Origin: Paracoccaceae bacterium
GTDB taxonomy: Bacteria; Pseudomonadota; Alphaproteobacteria; Rhodobacterales; Rhodobacteraceae
DNA length: 9,205 nucleotides
NCBI GenBank assembly: GCA_009920225.1
Contig: RGAJ01000052.1
Span: 1 to 9,205, forward strand
Direction of reading: 5' to 3'
The notes below the pieces were generated by a model. The model saw only the letters and a list, made by a program, of their open reading frames with translations. It was not told the origin of the DNA and ran no database searches. Made by a program: the position numbers and the translations under genes. Below are positions 1-6,671 of this stretch, piece by piece; within the stretch, counting starts at the first letter, position 1; each line of letters begins with the position of its first letter.

Positions 1-570
1 GGACAAGGTGTCGTAAATCCCGCGCTTTTGCGCTTGGCGCAGCATACCTTGCGAAAGATCGACGCCACTGAGATGATCGGAAACTGGCCGAAACACGGCC
101 CCAGCCAACCCCGTTCCACAGCCCAGATCCAATGTCGCCTTGAACCGATCTGGGTGCAGCTCGCTCACCGCAACCCCTAACCGTTCGGGAACGGTATATT
201 CCAGCTTTTGAACCAACGACGTGTCAAAACGATCTGCATATTGGTCAAACAAGGTTTCAATAAAGTGCGCAGGCATTTGGTCGTCATCACGCACGCCCAT
301 GAGGTTAAGCATCGCCCCTGCCCCATATGGATCCGTGTCATCTAACGCGATCACGCGTTCCCAAGATGTTTGCGCCACATCCATGCGCTCTAACACATGT
401 GCAACCTCACCAAGCTTGTACCACCCCCATGCCCAATTCGGGACGCGGTCAACCAAGCTTTGCAATAAATCGAAAGCGGCGTGAAAATCTTTTTCAGCCA
501 ACAGAAGTTCCACAAAATCATACTGGCGATCCACGTGGAAATCACCCGATGACCGGATAAGTGTAGACAA
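1..570 (-). CDS. TPR-containing class I SAM-dependent methyltransferase (C-terminus off the window)
   Basis: The visible 190 residues start with two TPR-like helical repeats (about residues 14-90, with AEKDFHAAFDLL and the ALDDTD turn). They are followed by a Rossmann methyltransferase domain: SAM-binding motif I is DLGCGTGLAG at 148-157 and the post-motif acidic site is GVDLSQGML at 169-177. TPR plus methyltransferase fusions of this form are common in roseobacters; the methyl acceptor is unknown. There is no ATG in the N-terminal part, and the reading frame is open back to a TAG at about 637. I chose the TTG at 570 because it gives MSTLIRSSGD, the expected short lead into the conserved SSGD...DRR-like segment, and has GGATGG six bases upstream. 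The gene follows the DUF3445 gene on the same strand 43 bp downstream, so co-transcription is likely. The family call is secure; the start is less so. Confidence 0.85.
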   Translation of the reverse strand, partial: MSTLIRSSGDFHVDRQYDFVELLLAEKDFHAAFDLLQSLVDRVPNWAWGWYKLGEVAHVLERMDVAQTSWERVIALDDTDPYGAGAMLNLMGVRDDDQMPAHFIETLFDQYADRFDTSLVQKLEYTVPERLGVAVSELHPDRFKATLDLGCGTGLAGAVFRPVSDHLSGVDLSQGMLRQAQKRGIYDTLS

Positions 571-576
571 TTTATG

Positions 577-582
577 CCATCC
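577..582 (-). promoter_or_regulatory. Ribosome binding site supporting a TTG start for the methyltransferase
   Basis: On the minus strand GGATGG stands six bases before the TTG at 570. It decides the start, because no ATG or GTG lies in frame between the upstream stop and the first conserved residues. A stronger-looking AAGGTGA a little further upstream (around 604-610) has no standard start codon in this frame at the right spacing. Confidence 0.5.
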
Positions 583-613
583 AAAATGTACGAAAATTGG
601 GTCACCTTGAACG

Positions 614-1297
614 CTAAAATTGCGCTCTTCGATACCCTAAATAGTTCTGTCGCAAAAAATGCCCCTGACTGCGATCCACATCGGGGCGTCGGTCATGAAT
701 AGACCGCGGTTGGAACAATTCAGGATCCACATATCGCAATATGTTGTACCGCCACATCGGGTGGCCCACGCGGATCCCGTCGAACAATCGCTGCACGCGG
801 CGCGCAAGCATGTCATCATATACGTCGACCGTATCATGAATTCCAATCAACGGGCGCATGAATTTTTCGGACAACATCCACGATGCCGGAAAACATAACA
901 CGGCGCCCGTCATCACATGTTCATTGCCGTGTTTTTCCAAGATGCAAAAATCGTTTTGAAATATTTGTCCCAATGTCGCCATCGGATCACGGTCATTTAT
1001 GGCAATCTCTACGCCATCTGGGCACAAAACACCGGCAGTGGTGCGTTTGAAGCCCTTGTGCTCTTCTGCCCAGTCAATTGCATGCCACATCAATTCCTGC
1101 GCCGCATCAAAACCAGAGGGATCCGTTTTGCACACTTTTTCCGCATCGGATGCCAGAAGTTCGCGCCGCCGTTTCATTTGCGCGGCATAGGCATCATCAA
1201 TCCACAACCAATCCTCAACCTTGATTGGCCCAATTCCGGGCAAGGATGCATGGGGCTCATGCGGATATGGTATGTGGTTTTGCAAAATCTCTGTCAT
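614..1297 (-). CDS. DUF3445 heme-dependent oxidative N-demethylase-like protein, C-terminus probably frameshifted
   Basis: The 227-residue product belongs, as I recognise it, to the HODM alpha-subunit-like family (DUF3445, related to the dimethylamine monooxygenase subunit DmmA), whose members oxidatively demethylate secondary amines using heme. Family hallmarks are the LPGIGPI lead, CPDGVEIAI, the DPMATLGQIFQNDFCILEK stretch, TGAVLCFPASW and RRVQRLFDGIRVGHPMWRYN, then FQPRS. The start at 1297 (MTEILQNHIPY) matches family N-termini and has AGG eight bases upstream; an ATG ten codons earlier (1327) lacks a good ribosome site. No partner subunits are nearby, so the substrate cannot be assigned. 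The end is odd: after GHFLRQ the family normally continues for 20 or more residues of the type RLPxSGAVxFxIxTY, but here it runs NYLGYRRAQF and stops. A matching tail appears in another frame, so the gene may be damaged. Confidence 0.8.
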   Translation of the reverse strand: MTEILQNHIPYPHEPHASLPGIGPIKVEDWLWIDDAYAAQMKRRRELLASDAEKVCKTDPSGFDAAQELMWHAIDWAEEHKGFKRTTAGVLCPDGVEIAINDRDPMATLGQIFQNDFCILEKHGNEHVMTGAVLCFPASWMLSEKFMRPLIGIHDTVDVYDDMLARRVQRLFDGIRVGHPMWRYNILRYVDPELFQPRSIHDRRPDVDRSQGHFLRQNYLGYRRAQF

Positions 1298-1363
1298 GGT
1301 CGGAACCTGCGATGTGCGTCGCGCCATGTCAAGATTCCAATGCGACCCGTCGTTTCCAAGGTC

Positions 1364-1380
1364 TATTCATGTCGCGAATA
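1364..1380. promoter_or_regulatory. Interrupted palindrome in the dddP upstream region (possible operator)
   Basis: TATTC and GAATA form 5-bp inverted arms around a 7-base centre in the 135-bp spacer between the divergent DUF3445 gene and dddP. An 8-bp perfect palindrome TTGATCAA follows at 1390-1397. Both lie where a transcription factor controlling dddP could bind, 35-70 bp before its ATG. I see no convincing -35/-10 pair at proper spacing, and 5-bp arms can arise by chance. Confidence 0.25.
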
Positions 1381-1432
1381 AACAGGATTTTGATCAAGGA
1401 CGTGCCAGAGTAGGATAAAAAGGGGAAATATT

Positions 1433-2773
1433 ATGGTCCAACATTTCCGTGACGCCCGAAAGATCGATCCAACCCGTGGCGATGTCTTGGGGGATAACAC
1501 CCCAAATGATGCAGATCGCGTTGAAATTGGACCGACGCAACTTGCCTATCGGGAATGGGAGGCAGCCGGACTTGCCCTGCCCGATCTGCAGGAAATGCGC
1601 CGGTTCAGATGGGCACGTTTGACGCAGCATGTTGTTGATCGCGGCTATGGCGGGGTGTTGTTGTTCGATCCCCTGAATATTCGCTATGCAACAGACAGCA
1701 CAAATATGCAGCTGTGGAATACCCATAACCCATTTCGCGCGCTTCTTTTATGTGCAGATGGGTATATGGTCATCTGGGATTACAAGAATTCACCTTTTTT
1801 ATCGCAATTCAATCCCTTGGTCCGTGAACAACGCTCTGGCGCGGATCTTTTTTATTTTGACCGTGGCGACAAGGTAGATGTCGCCGCAGATGTGTTTTCG
1901 AATGAGGTTCGGCAGCTGATCACCGAACATGGTGGTGGCAACATGCGCCTAGCGGTCGATAAAATCATGCTGCATGGTTTGCGCGCGCTTGAAGCGCAAG
2001 GTTTTTCGATCATGGAAGGTGAAGAGCTGACCGAAAAAGCACGCTCTATCAAAGGACCAGATGAAATCAAGGCAATGCGTTGCGCAAGCCACGCCTGTGA
2101 AATCGCGGTTGGCGAAATGGAGCGCGCCGCACGTGCCGGTGTTCCAAACGGCAACATGAGCGAAGATGATATCTGGGCAGTTCTGCACGCCGAAAACATT
2201 CGCCGCGGCGGGGAATGGATTGAAACGCGCTTGCTTGCATCCGGCCGACGCACAAATCCGTGGTTCCAAGAATGCGGCGGTCGCATTGTGCAGAACAATG
2301 AAATCGTGGCCTTTGATACCGACCTGATTGGGTCGTATGGGATTTGTATCGACATTAGCCGCACATGGTGGATTGGTGACAAAGCCCCGCGTCCTGACAT
2401 GGTGTCTGCTATGCAACATGCCCATGAACACATTATGACCAATATGCAAATGCTAAAGCCGGGCGTGCATATGCGTGATTTGACATTCAATGCACATGCT
2501 TTGGCACCACACTATCAAAAACAGAAATACGGATGCATGATGCATGGGGTGGGCCTATGTGATGAATGGCCGTTGATCGCTTATCCAGATCAATTTGTGA
2601 ATGGCGCCTATGATTACCACCTTGAGGCAGGTATGGTGCTTTGCGTCGAAGCCTTGGTCAGCCCTGAGGGTGGAGATTTTTCCATCAAGTTAGAGGACCA
2701 GGTCCTTATAACGGAAGATGGATTTGAAAACTTGACCAAATATCCGTTTGACGATCGATTGATGGGCCGATAG
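1433..2773 (+). CDS. dddP: DMSP lyase DddP (M24 peptidase-like fold)
   Basis: DddP cleaves dimethylsulfoniopropionate into dimethyl sulfide and acrylate in the cytoplasm. It uses a two-iron site built on a creatinase/M24-aminopeptidase fold with an N-terminal dimerisation domain. The product is 446 residues, the usual DddP length. Metal ligands sit at the positions I recall from the Ruegeria lacuscaerulensis enzyme: D295 and D297 (FDTD), D307 (CIDISRTW), H371 (MMHGVG), E406 (CVEALV) and E421 (KLEDQV). The substrate-pocket and catalytic residues W95, Y366 and D377 are also present. True M24 peptidases lack this combination. The ATG is preceded by AAAAGGGGA with seven bases of spacing, a strong ribosome site. 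The gene stands alone: the upstream neighbour is divergent and the downstream one convergent, and no acrylate-metabolism or transport gene is adjacent. No frameshift or missing residue was seen. Confidence 0.96.
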   Translation: MVQHFRDARKIDPTRGDVLGDNTPNDADRVEIGPTQLAYREWEAAGLALPDLQEMRRFRWARLTQHVVDRGYGGVLLFDPLNIRYATDSTNMQLWNTHNPFRALLLCADGYMVIWDYKNSPFLSQFNPLVREQRSGADLFYFDRGDKVDVAADVFSNEVRQLITEHGGGNMRLAVDKIMLHGLRALEAQGFSIMEGEELTEKARSIKGPDEIKAMRCASHACEIAVGEMERAARAGVPNGNMSEDDIWAVLHAENIRRGGEWIETRLLASGRRTNPWFQECGGRIVQNNEIVAFDTDLIGSYGICIDISRTWWIGDKAPRPDMVSAMQHAHEHIMTNMQMLKPGVHMRDLTFNAHALAPHYQKQKYGCMMHGVGLCDEWPLIAYPDQFVNGAYDYHLEAGMVLCVEALVSPEGGDFSIKLEDQVLITEDGFENLTKYPFDDRLMGR

Positions 2774-2777
2774 GAAC

Positions 2778-3596
2778 CTAGTGTTCAATCACAAATTCAT
2801 GGGTAATCAGCCAATTCTCAACCTCGTCGCGGCGCGTGCCTGCGACGGGGATGTCCCCCTTGTCTGTGATCAAAACCAAAGTATTTGACGTCACCTTTGT
2901 CCCACGGATCGCTTGTTTCGCCACCCAATAGGACCGATGCGGCTGTATCCCATCAACATCTGCCAACAGTTGTATGCAATGCTTTAACCGTGAGCGTTCG
3001 ACAATATCGCGTGAGCGTGTGACCAACTTGACATGGTGTTCCAGCGCTTGGAAATAAAGAATGTCGTCAATCTCTATCTCATGATCGCCAAACTTAATGG
3101 CGCGCCCTCTGTTGCTGCTAAGAACCAATTTCGGAAAGACAAAGGTATGAAACACCCATTCAAACACAACCAATTGCGCGGTGCGCAGCGCGATCACCTC
3201 AAATTTTGTCTGGGACTCGTAAATGACAATTATGTCCATATACTCAGCAAGATATAAATACAACGCAGTCGATAATGACGCCTAAAATATCGTGCCGATA
3301 ATCGAATAATACACCACAGGGCGCGCTGAAGGCGTAAAAAGCAATAGTCCTGCGACAAACGCCAAATGGCCGCTAATGTAAAACAAAGAACAAAACGCCA
3401 TAAGTGCAAAAAGAGCGCTCGCGATATAAATGCTTTGCATTTCAAGCATGCCAAAGACCGAATAAACAATCATAACAGAAGCTACATACTTTACGAACAA
3501 AGGCTCTTTGATCATTTGCCGCTCAGCACGATAGCTGGCAACTTGCGTTTTGCAAGTCGGGAATTTAACTAAAATATCCCGCTCTATATTGTTCAT
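2778..3596 (-). pseudogene. Membrane-anchored LytTR transcriptional regulator interrupted by an in-frame amber codon
   Basis: From ATG 3596 (MNNIERDILVKF, with GGGGATGG upstream) the frame encodes 104 residues with three or so hydrophobic helices (FVKYVASVMIVYSVFGML, IYIASALFALMAFCSLFYI, LAFVAGLLLF and onward), then hits TAG at 3282-3284. The very same frame continues for 167 residues to TAG at 2778. It first completes a fourth hydrophobic segment (ALYLYLAEYMDIIVIY), then carries a LytTR DNA-binding domain: DDILYFQALEHHVKLVT, GIQPHRSYWVAKQAI, and a final GDIPVAGTRRDEV. Roseobacters often have LytTR proteins with such N-terminal membrane domains, so the whole 272-codon frame is best read as one gene broken by one nonsense change. 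A separate LytTR polypeptide from the TTG at 3263 is possible but has no clear ribosome site. What it regulated is unknown. Its end lies 4 bp from dddP's stop. Confidence 0.75.
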
Positions 3597-3621
3597 ATCA
3601 ACGCCATCCCCATTCCGCAAC

Positions 3622-3698
3622 GTTCGAATTGACGAACACAATCAATAAAAAAACTCTATATAACGATCAAACTATAGCCTTGGCACGTATCTATAGAT
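3622..3698. promoter_or_regulatory. AT-rich spacer with palindromes between the LytTR gene and purB
   Basis: This divergent spacer must hold promoters for the LytTR gene and purB. Visible are inverted arms GTTCG/CGAAC (3622-3626, 3633-3637), three CTATA copies (3656, 3672, 3691), and a perfect 10-bp palindrome ATCTATAGAT (3689-3698) that extends to CG on both flanks with one mismatched position on each side. The spacer as a whole (3597-3826) is clearly richer in A and T than the genes around it. I could not place a convincing -35/-10 pair. A binding-site role is inference. Confidence 0.3.
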
Positions 3699-3826
3699 TC
3701 GAAAAATAGGGTCAACCGTTTGGATGAAAATAAGTTTAATATCGACCTGAAAACTATGGTTTGCCTTGTTGTTTGAAGATTTCAGCGTTAAACGCAACGG
3801 CAGATGAACAAAGTAAAGGCCGCACT

Positions 3827-5131
3827 ATGATCCCTCGCTATTCCCGCCCAGACATGGTTGCTATTTGGTCGCCTGAAACCAAATTTCGCATCTGGTATGA
3901 AATCGAAGCAAACGCATGTGATGCGATGGCCGACCTAGGCGTCATCCCGCGCGAAAATGCTGATGCGGTTTGGAAAGCCAAAAATGTTGAGTTTGATGTG
4001 GCCCGCATCGATGAAATAGAATCGGTTACAAAACATGACGTTATTGCGTTCTTAACCCATCTTGCTGAGCATATCGGATCTGACGAAGCACGCTTTGTAC
4101 ACCAAGGAATGACAAGCTCGGACGTGTTGGATACTTGTTTTAACGTTCAATTGGTGCGCGCCGCAGATATTCTGATCGCCGATATGGAAGGGTTGCTTGC
4201 CGCCTTAAAACGTCGTGCCTATGAACATAAAGACACAGTTCGCATCGGCAGAAGCCACGGCATCCACGCCGAACCCACCACCATGGGTTTAACATTTGCG
4301 CGTTTTTATGCGGAAATGGATCGCAACCTCACCCGCCTAAAAATAGCGCGTGACGAAATTTCAACCGGCGCAATTTCCGGCGCGGTTGGAACCTTTGCAA
4401 ATATTGATCCACGTGTCGAAGAACACGTTTGCGCGAAACTGGGCCTGACACCAGAACCGATTTCAACGCAGGTCATTCCACGTGATAGGCACGCCGCCTT
4501 TTTCGCGACACTCGGTGTGGTCGCAAGTTCGATTGAAAACGTTGCGATTGAAATTCGCCATATGCAGCGGACAGAGGTCCTTGAGGCTGAGGAATTCTTT
4601 TCCAAAGGTCAAAAAGGGTCGTCTGCGATGCCGCACAAACGTAACCCTGTGTTGACTGAAAACCTGACAGGTCTTGCACGACTGGTGCGTATGGCGGTTG
4701 TTCCCGCGATGGAAAACGTGGCGCTGTGGCATGAGCGCGATATCTCACACAGCTCCGTTGAACGAAACATCGGCCCCGATGCTACCATCACACTTGATTT
4801 TGCATTATCGCGCCTGACATCTGTCATCGACAACCTTGTCGTATATCCAGAAAACATGTTGAAAAATATGAATAAATTTCGCGGCTTGGTCATGTCGCAG
4901 CGCGTTCTACTGGCGCTCACCCAAGCTGGCGTCAGCCGCGAAGATGCCTATCGTCTGGTTCAACGCAATGCGATGAAAGTTTGGGAACACGGTGCCGACT
5001 TTAAAACCGAACTTCTTGCCGATGCCGACGTCACATCAGCATTGACGCCTGCAGAGATCGAAGAAAAATTCGATCTTGGATATCATACGAAACACGTGGA
5101 TACAATTTTCAAGCGCGTTTTTGGCGAGTAA
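3827..5131 (+). CDS. purB: Adenylosuccinate lyase
   Basis: PurB catalyses two fumarate-releasing steps in the cytoplasm: SAICAR to AICAR in purine synthesis, and adenylosuccinate to AMP. The product is 434 residues, the normal length for the Bacillus/alphaproteobacterial type. Superfamily regions are in order: TSSDVLDT (96-103), the histidine region GRSHGIHAEPTT (141-152), and the mobile signature loop GSSAMPHKRNP (264-274) with the catalytic serine, followed by WHERDISHSSVER (301-313). The frame is open to an ATG at 3761, but I use 3827 because MIPRYSRPDM is the family N-terminus and AAAGG lies seven bases before it; the 22 extra upstream residues look like noise. It is transcribed alone on the plus strand and converges on lpdA across a hairpin-rich spacer. 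Confidence 0.97.
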   Translation: MIPRYSRPDMVAIWSPETKFRIWYEIEANACDAMADLGVIPRENADAVWKAKNVEFDVARIDEIESVTKHDVIAFLTHLAEHIGSDEARFVHQGMTSSDVLDTCFNVQLVRAADILIADMEGLLAALKRRAYEHKDTVRIGRSHGIHAEPTTMGLTFARFYAEMDRNLTRLKIARDEISTGAISGAVGTFANIDPRVEEHVCAKLGLTPEPISTQVIPRDRHAAFFATLGVVASSIENVAIEIRHMQRTEVLEAEEFFSKGQKGSSAMPHKRNPVLTENLTGLARLVRMAVVPAMENVALWHERDISHSSVERNIGPDATITLDFALSRLTSVIDNLVVYPENMLKNMNKFRGLVMSQRVLLALTQAGVSREDAYRLVQRNAMKVWEHGADFKTELLADADVTSALTPAEIEEKFDLGYHTKHVDTIFKRVFGE

Positions 5132-5138
5132 AGGAAAT

Positions 5139-5169
5139 GGGGGCGTTGCCCCCGCCGATTTACATCGGC
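5139..5169 (+). terminator. Tandem GC-rich hairpins after purB (probable terminator)
   Basis: Eight bases after the purB stop, GGGGGC-GTT-GCCCCC (5139-5153) forms a perfect 6-bp stem, followed at once by GCCGAT-TTAC-ATCGGC (5154-5169), another perfect 6-bp stem. CCCCC at 5171-5175 could compete for the first G run. There is no T tract directly behind, so a classical intrinsic terminator is not fully met; position and stem strength argue for termination or 3'-end protection. Confidence 0.55.
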
Positions 5170-5175
5170 TCCCCC

Positions 5176-5235
5176 AGGATATTTGATAGACAGAAAATGA
5201 AAGCTTAGTTCTCATTTTCTGTCTCAAAATATCCT
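5176..5235. repeat. 60-bp imperfect palindrome between convergent purB and lpdA
   Basis: The inner arms are a perfect 12-bp inverted repeat, GACAGAAAATGA (5189-5200) and TCATTTTCTGTC (5212-5223), around an 11-base loop that contains AAGCTT. Outer arms AGGATATTTG (5176-5185) and CAAAATATCCT (5225-5235) pair with one bulged A, after a small internal loop. The structure would form on either strand and suits a bidirectional terminator. The AGGATATTT core resembles a short motif I remember downstream of many Rhodobacterales genes, which suggests a dispersed intergenic repeat; that recollection is not a search result. Confidence 0.6.
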
Positions 5236-5247
5236 CGCCGAAGGCGA
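5235..5247 (-). terminator. Hairpin just after lpdA stop
   Basis: On the minus strand TCGCC-TTC-GGCGA (5-bp stem) begins four bases after the lpdA TAA and is followed by GGATATTTT, a partial T tract that is also the outer arm of the large palindrome. It probably ends lpdA transcription together with that palindrome. Confidence 0.5.
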
Positions 5248-5251
5248 AATA

Positions 5252-6646
5252 TTACATATGGATTGCGCGACCGTAGGCGTCTAGAACGGATTCGTGCATC
5301 ATTTCCGACAAGGTTGGATGCGGGAAGACTGTATGCATCAAATCTTCTTCGGTCGTTTCCAACTGACGTCCAATGACATATCCTTGGATCATTTCTGTAA
5401 CTTCAGCGCCGACCATATGTGCGCCAAGCAATTCACCGGTTTTCGCATCAAATACTGTTTTTATCATGCCTTCTGGTTCGCCAAGTGCAATGGCTTTGCC
5501 ATTGCCAATAAATGGGAAGCGGCCGACTTTGATGTCAAAACCAGCATCTTTTGCTTTGGCTTCGGTAAGACCGACAGAAGCGACTTGGGGATGGCAGTAG
5601 GTGCAGCCCGCAATTGTATTCGGCTTAATCGGATGAACATGATGTCCAGCAATGAGTTCGGCAACCATGACGCCTTCGTGGCTTGCTTTATGCGCAAGCC
5701 AAGGCGCCCCTGCGATGTCACCTATAGCATAGAGGCCATCAATGCCTGTCCGGCAATATTCATCCACAACCACATGTGTTCTGTCGATCTTGACGCCCAA
5801 AGCTTCCAGCCCTAGATTTTCAACGTTGCCAACGATACCAACTGCCGAGATCACGGTGTCAAATTCTTCGGTCGTCGTTTTTCCATTTGCTTCGATATGC
5901 GCAACAACTTTACCTTGGCCACGGTCTAGTTTCTTTACCGAAGTTTTTTCGCGGATTTTCATGCCCTGCTTTTCAAACTGCTTTTTGGCGAATTTTGAAA
6001 TTTCTTCATCTTCGACAGGCAGAACGCGATCCATGACCTCAACCACGGTCGTGTCTGCACCGAGTGTATTGTAAAAGCTGGCAAATTCGATCCCAATTGC
6101 GCCCGATCCAATAACCAACAATTTTTTCGGCATCCGCTTTGGTGTCAACGCATGTTTATAGGTCCAAACCAAATCACCTTCCGCCTCAAGCCCGGGCAAT
6201 TCGCGCGCGCGCGCGCCCGTTGCCAAAACGATGTTTTTTGCGGTGATTTCTTCGGTCCCCTTATCCGAGGTAACAGTGACTTTACCTTTGGATGGGATTG
6301 TTGCAGTTCCCATAAATACCGTCACTTTGTTTTTCTTCATCAAGTGGCCGATACCTTGGTTAAGTTGCTTGGACACACCGCGAGAGCGCTGCACAACCGC
6401 ATCAAGATCAAATCCGATTTTATCTGCGCTTAAGCCAAATTCTTTGGCGCGATGCATCAAATGAAATACGTCTGCGGACCGCAACAGGGCTTTGGTCGGG
6501 ATACATCCCCAGTTAAGACAAATGCCACCCATGTGTTCGCGTTCAACGATTGCGGCTTTTAAACCCAATTGTGCTGCGCGGATAGCGGCGACATAACCGC
6601 CGGGACCTGCACCGATTACGACGACATCAAAAGACTGTGTGGACAT
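5252..6646 (-). CDS. lpdA: Dihydrolipoyl dehydrogenase (E3 of 2-oxoacid dehydrogenase complexes)
   Basis: This flavoprotein reoxidises the lipoyl groups of pyruvate or 2-oxoglutarate dehydrogenase with NAD+. The 464-residue product shows the FAD-binding IGAGPGGY (11-18), the redox disulfide in GGICLNWGCIPTK (C43 and C48), the NAD-binding VIGSGAIGIEFASFY, the second FAD contact YAIGDIAG, and the C-terminal His/Glu pair in FPHPTLSEMMHE (H443, E448). CLNWGC with IPTK is the variant typical of alphaproteobacterial E3 proteins. The start at ATG 6646 (MSTQSFDVVV) has GAGG six bases upstream; a TTG two codons earlier overlaps that spacing and was not used. A (CG)n run of 13 bases lies inside at 6202-6214. 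No E1 or E2 genes are in view. The gene probably has its own promoter in the 73-bp spacer, which holds a 14-bp palindrome. Confidence 0.96.
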   Translation of the reverse strand: MSTQSFDVVVIGAGPGGYVAAIRAAQLGLKAAIVEREHMGGICLNWGCIPTKALLRSADVFHLMHRAKEFGLSADKIGFDLDAVVQRSRGVSKQLNQGIGHLMKKNKVTVFMGTATIPSKGKVTVTSDKGTEEITAKNIVLATGARARELPGLEAEGDLVWTYKHALTPKRMPKKLLVIGSGAIGIEFASFYNTLGADTTVVEVMDRVLPVEDEEISKFAKKQFEKQGMKIREKTSVKKLDRGQGKVVAHIEANGKTTTEEFDTVISAVGIVGNVENLGLEALGVKIDRTHVVVDEYCRTGIDGLYAIGDIAGAPWLAHKASHEGVMVAELIAGHHVHPIKPNTIAGCTYCHPQVASVGLTEAKAKDAGFDIKVGRFPFIGNGKAIALGEPEGMIKTVFDAKTGELLGAHMVGAEVTEMIQGYVIGRQLETTEEDLMHTVFPHPTLSEMMHESVLDAYGRAIHM

Positions 6647-6671
6647 GCTCAACCTCGGAAAAATGAATTCC

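Noticed and set aside
390..605. 71-residue minus-strand open frame
   Set aside because: It overlaps the methyltransferase in another frame; its first part is best explained as the displaced tail of the DUF3445 gene, the rest is shadow.
1298..1327. Earlier ATG of the DUF3445 gene (10 extra residues)
   Set aside because: Poor ribosome site and a sequence unlike family N-termini; MTEILQNHIPY at 1297 fits.
1390..1416. TTGATC/TAGGAT as the dddP promoter
   Set aside because: The spacing is 15 bp, and transcription would start essentially inside the ribosome site, leaving almost no leader.
1852..2490. 212-residue minus-strand frame opposite dddP
   Set aside because: Antisense shadow of a gene confirmed by nine placed active-site residues; it has no recognisable family features.
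2778..3263. Independent 161-residue LytTR gene starting at TTG 3263
   Set aside because: The TTG has no clear ribosome site, and the frame is continuous with the upstream membrane domain except for one TAG; a single interrupted gene is simpler, though not proved.
3680..3695. Sigma-54-type -24/-12 element (TTGGCAC then N5) upstream of purB
   Set aside because: The -12 half reads TATAG instead of TTGC; a similar TTGGCACAC in front of the MFS gene also lacks the -12 half.
3761..3826. Upstream ATG that would extend PurB by 22 residues
   Set aside because: The extra residues match no PurB N-terminus, and the ATG at 3827 has a well-placed AAAGG and the conserved MIPRYSRPDM start.
5294..5815. 173-residue plus-strand frame opposite lpdA
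   Set aside because: Antisense shadow; low-complexity and unlike any known family, within a clear lpdA.
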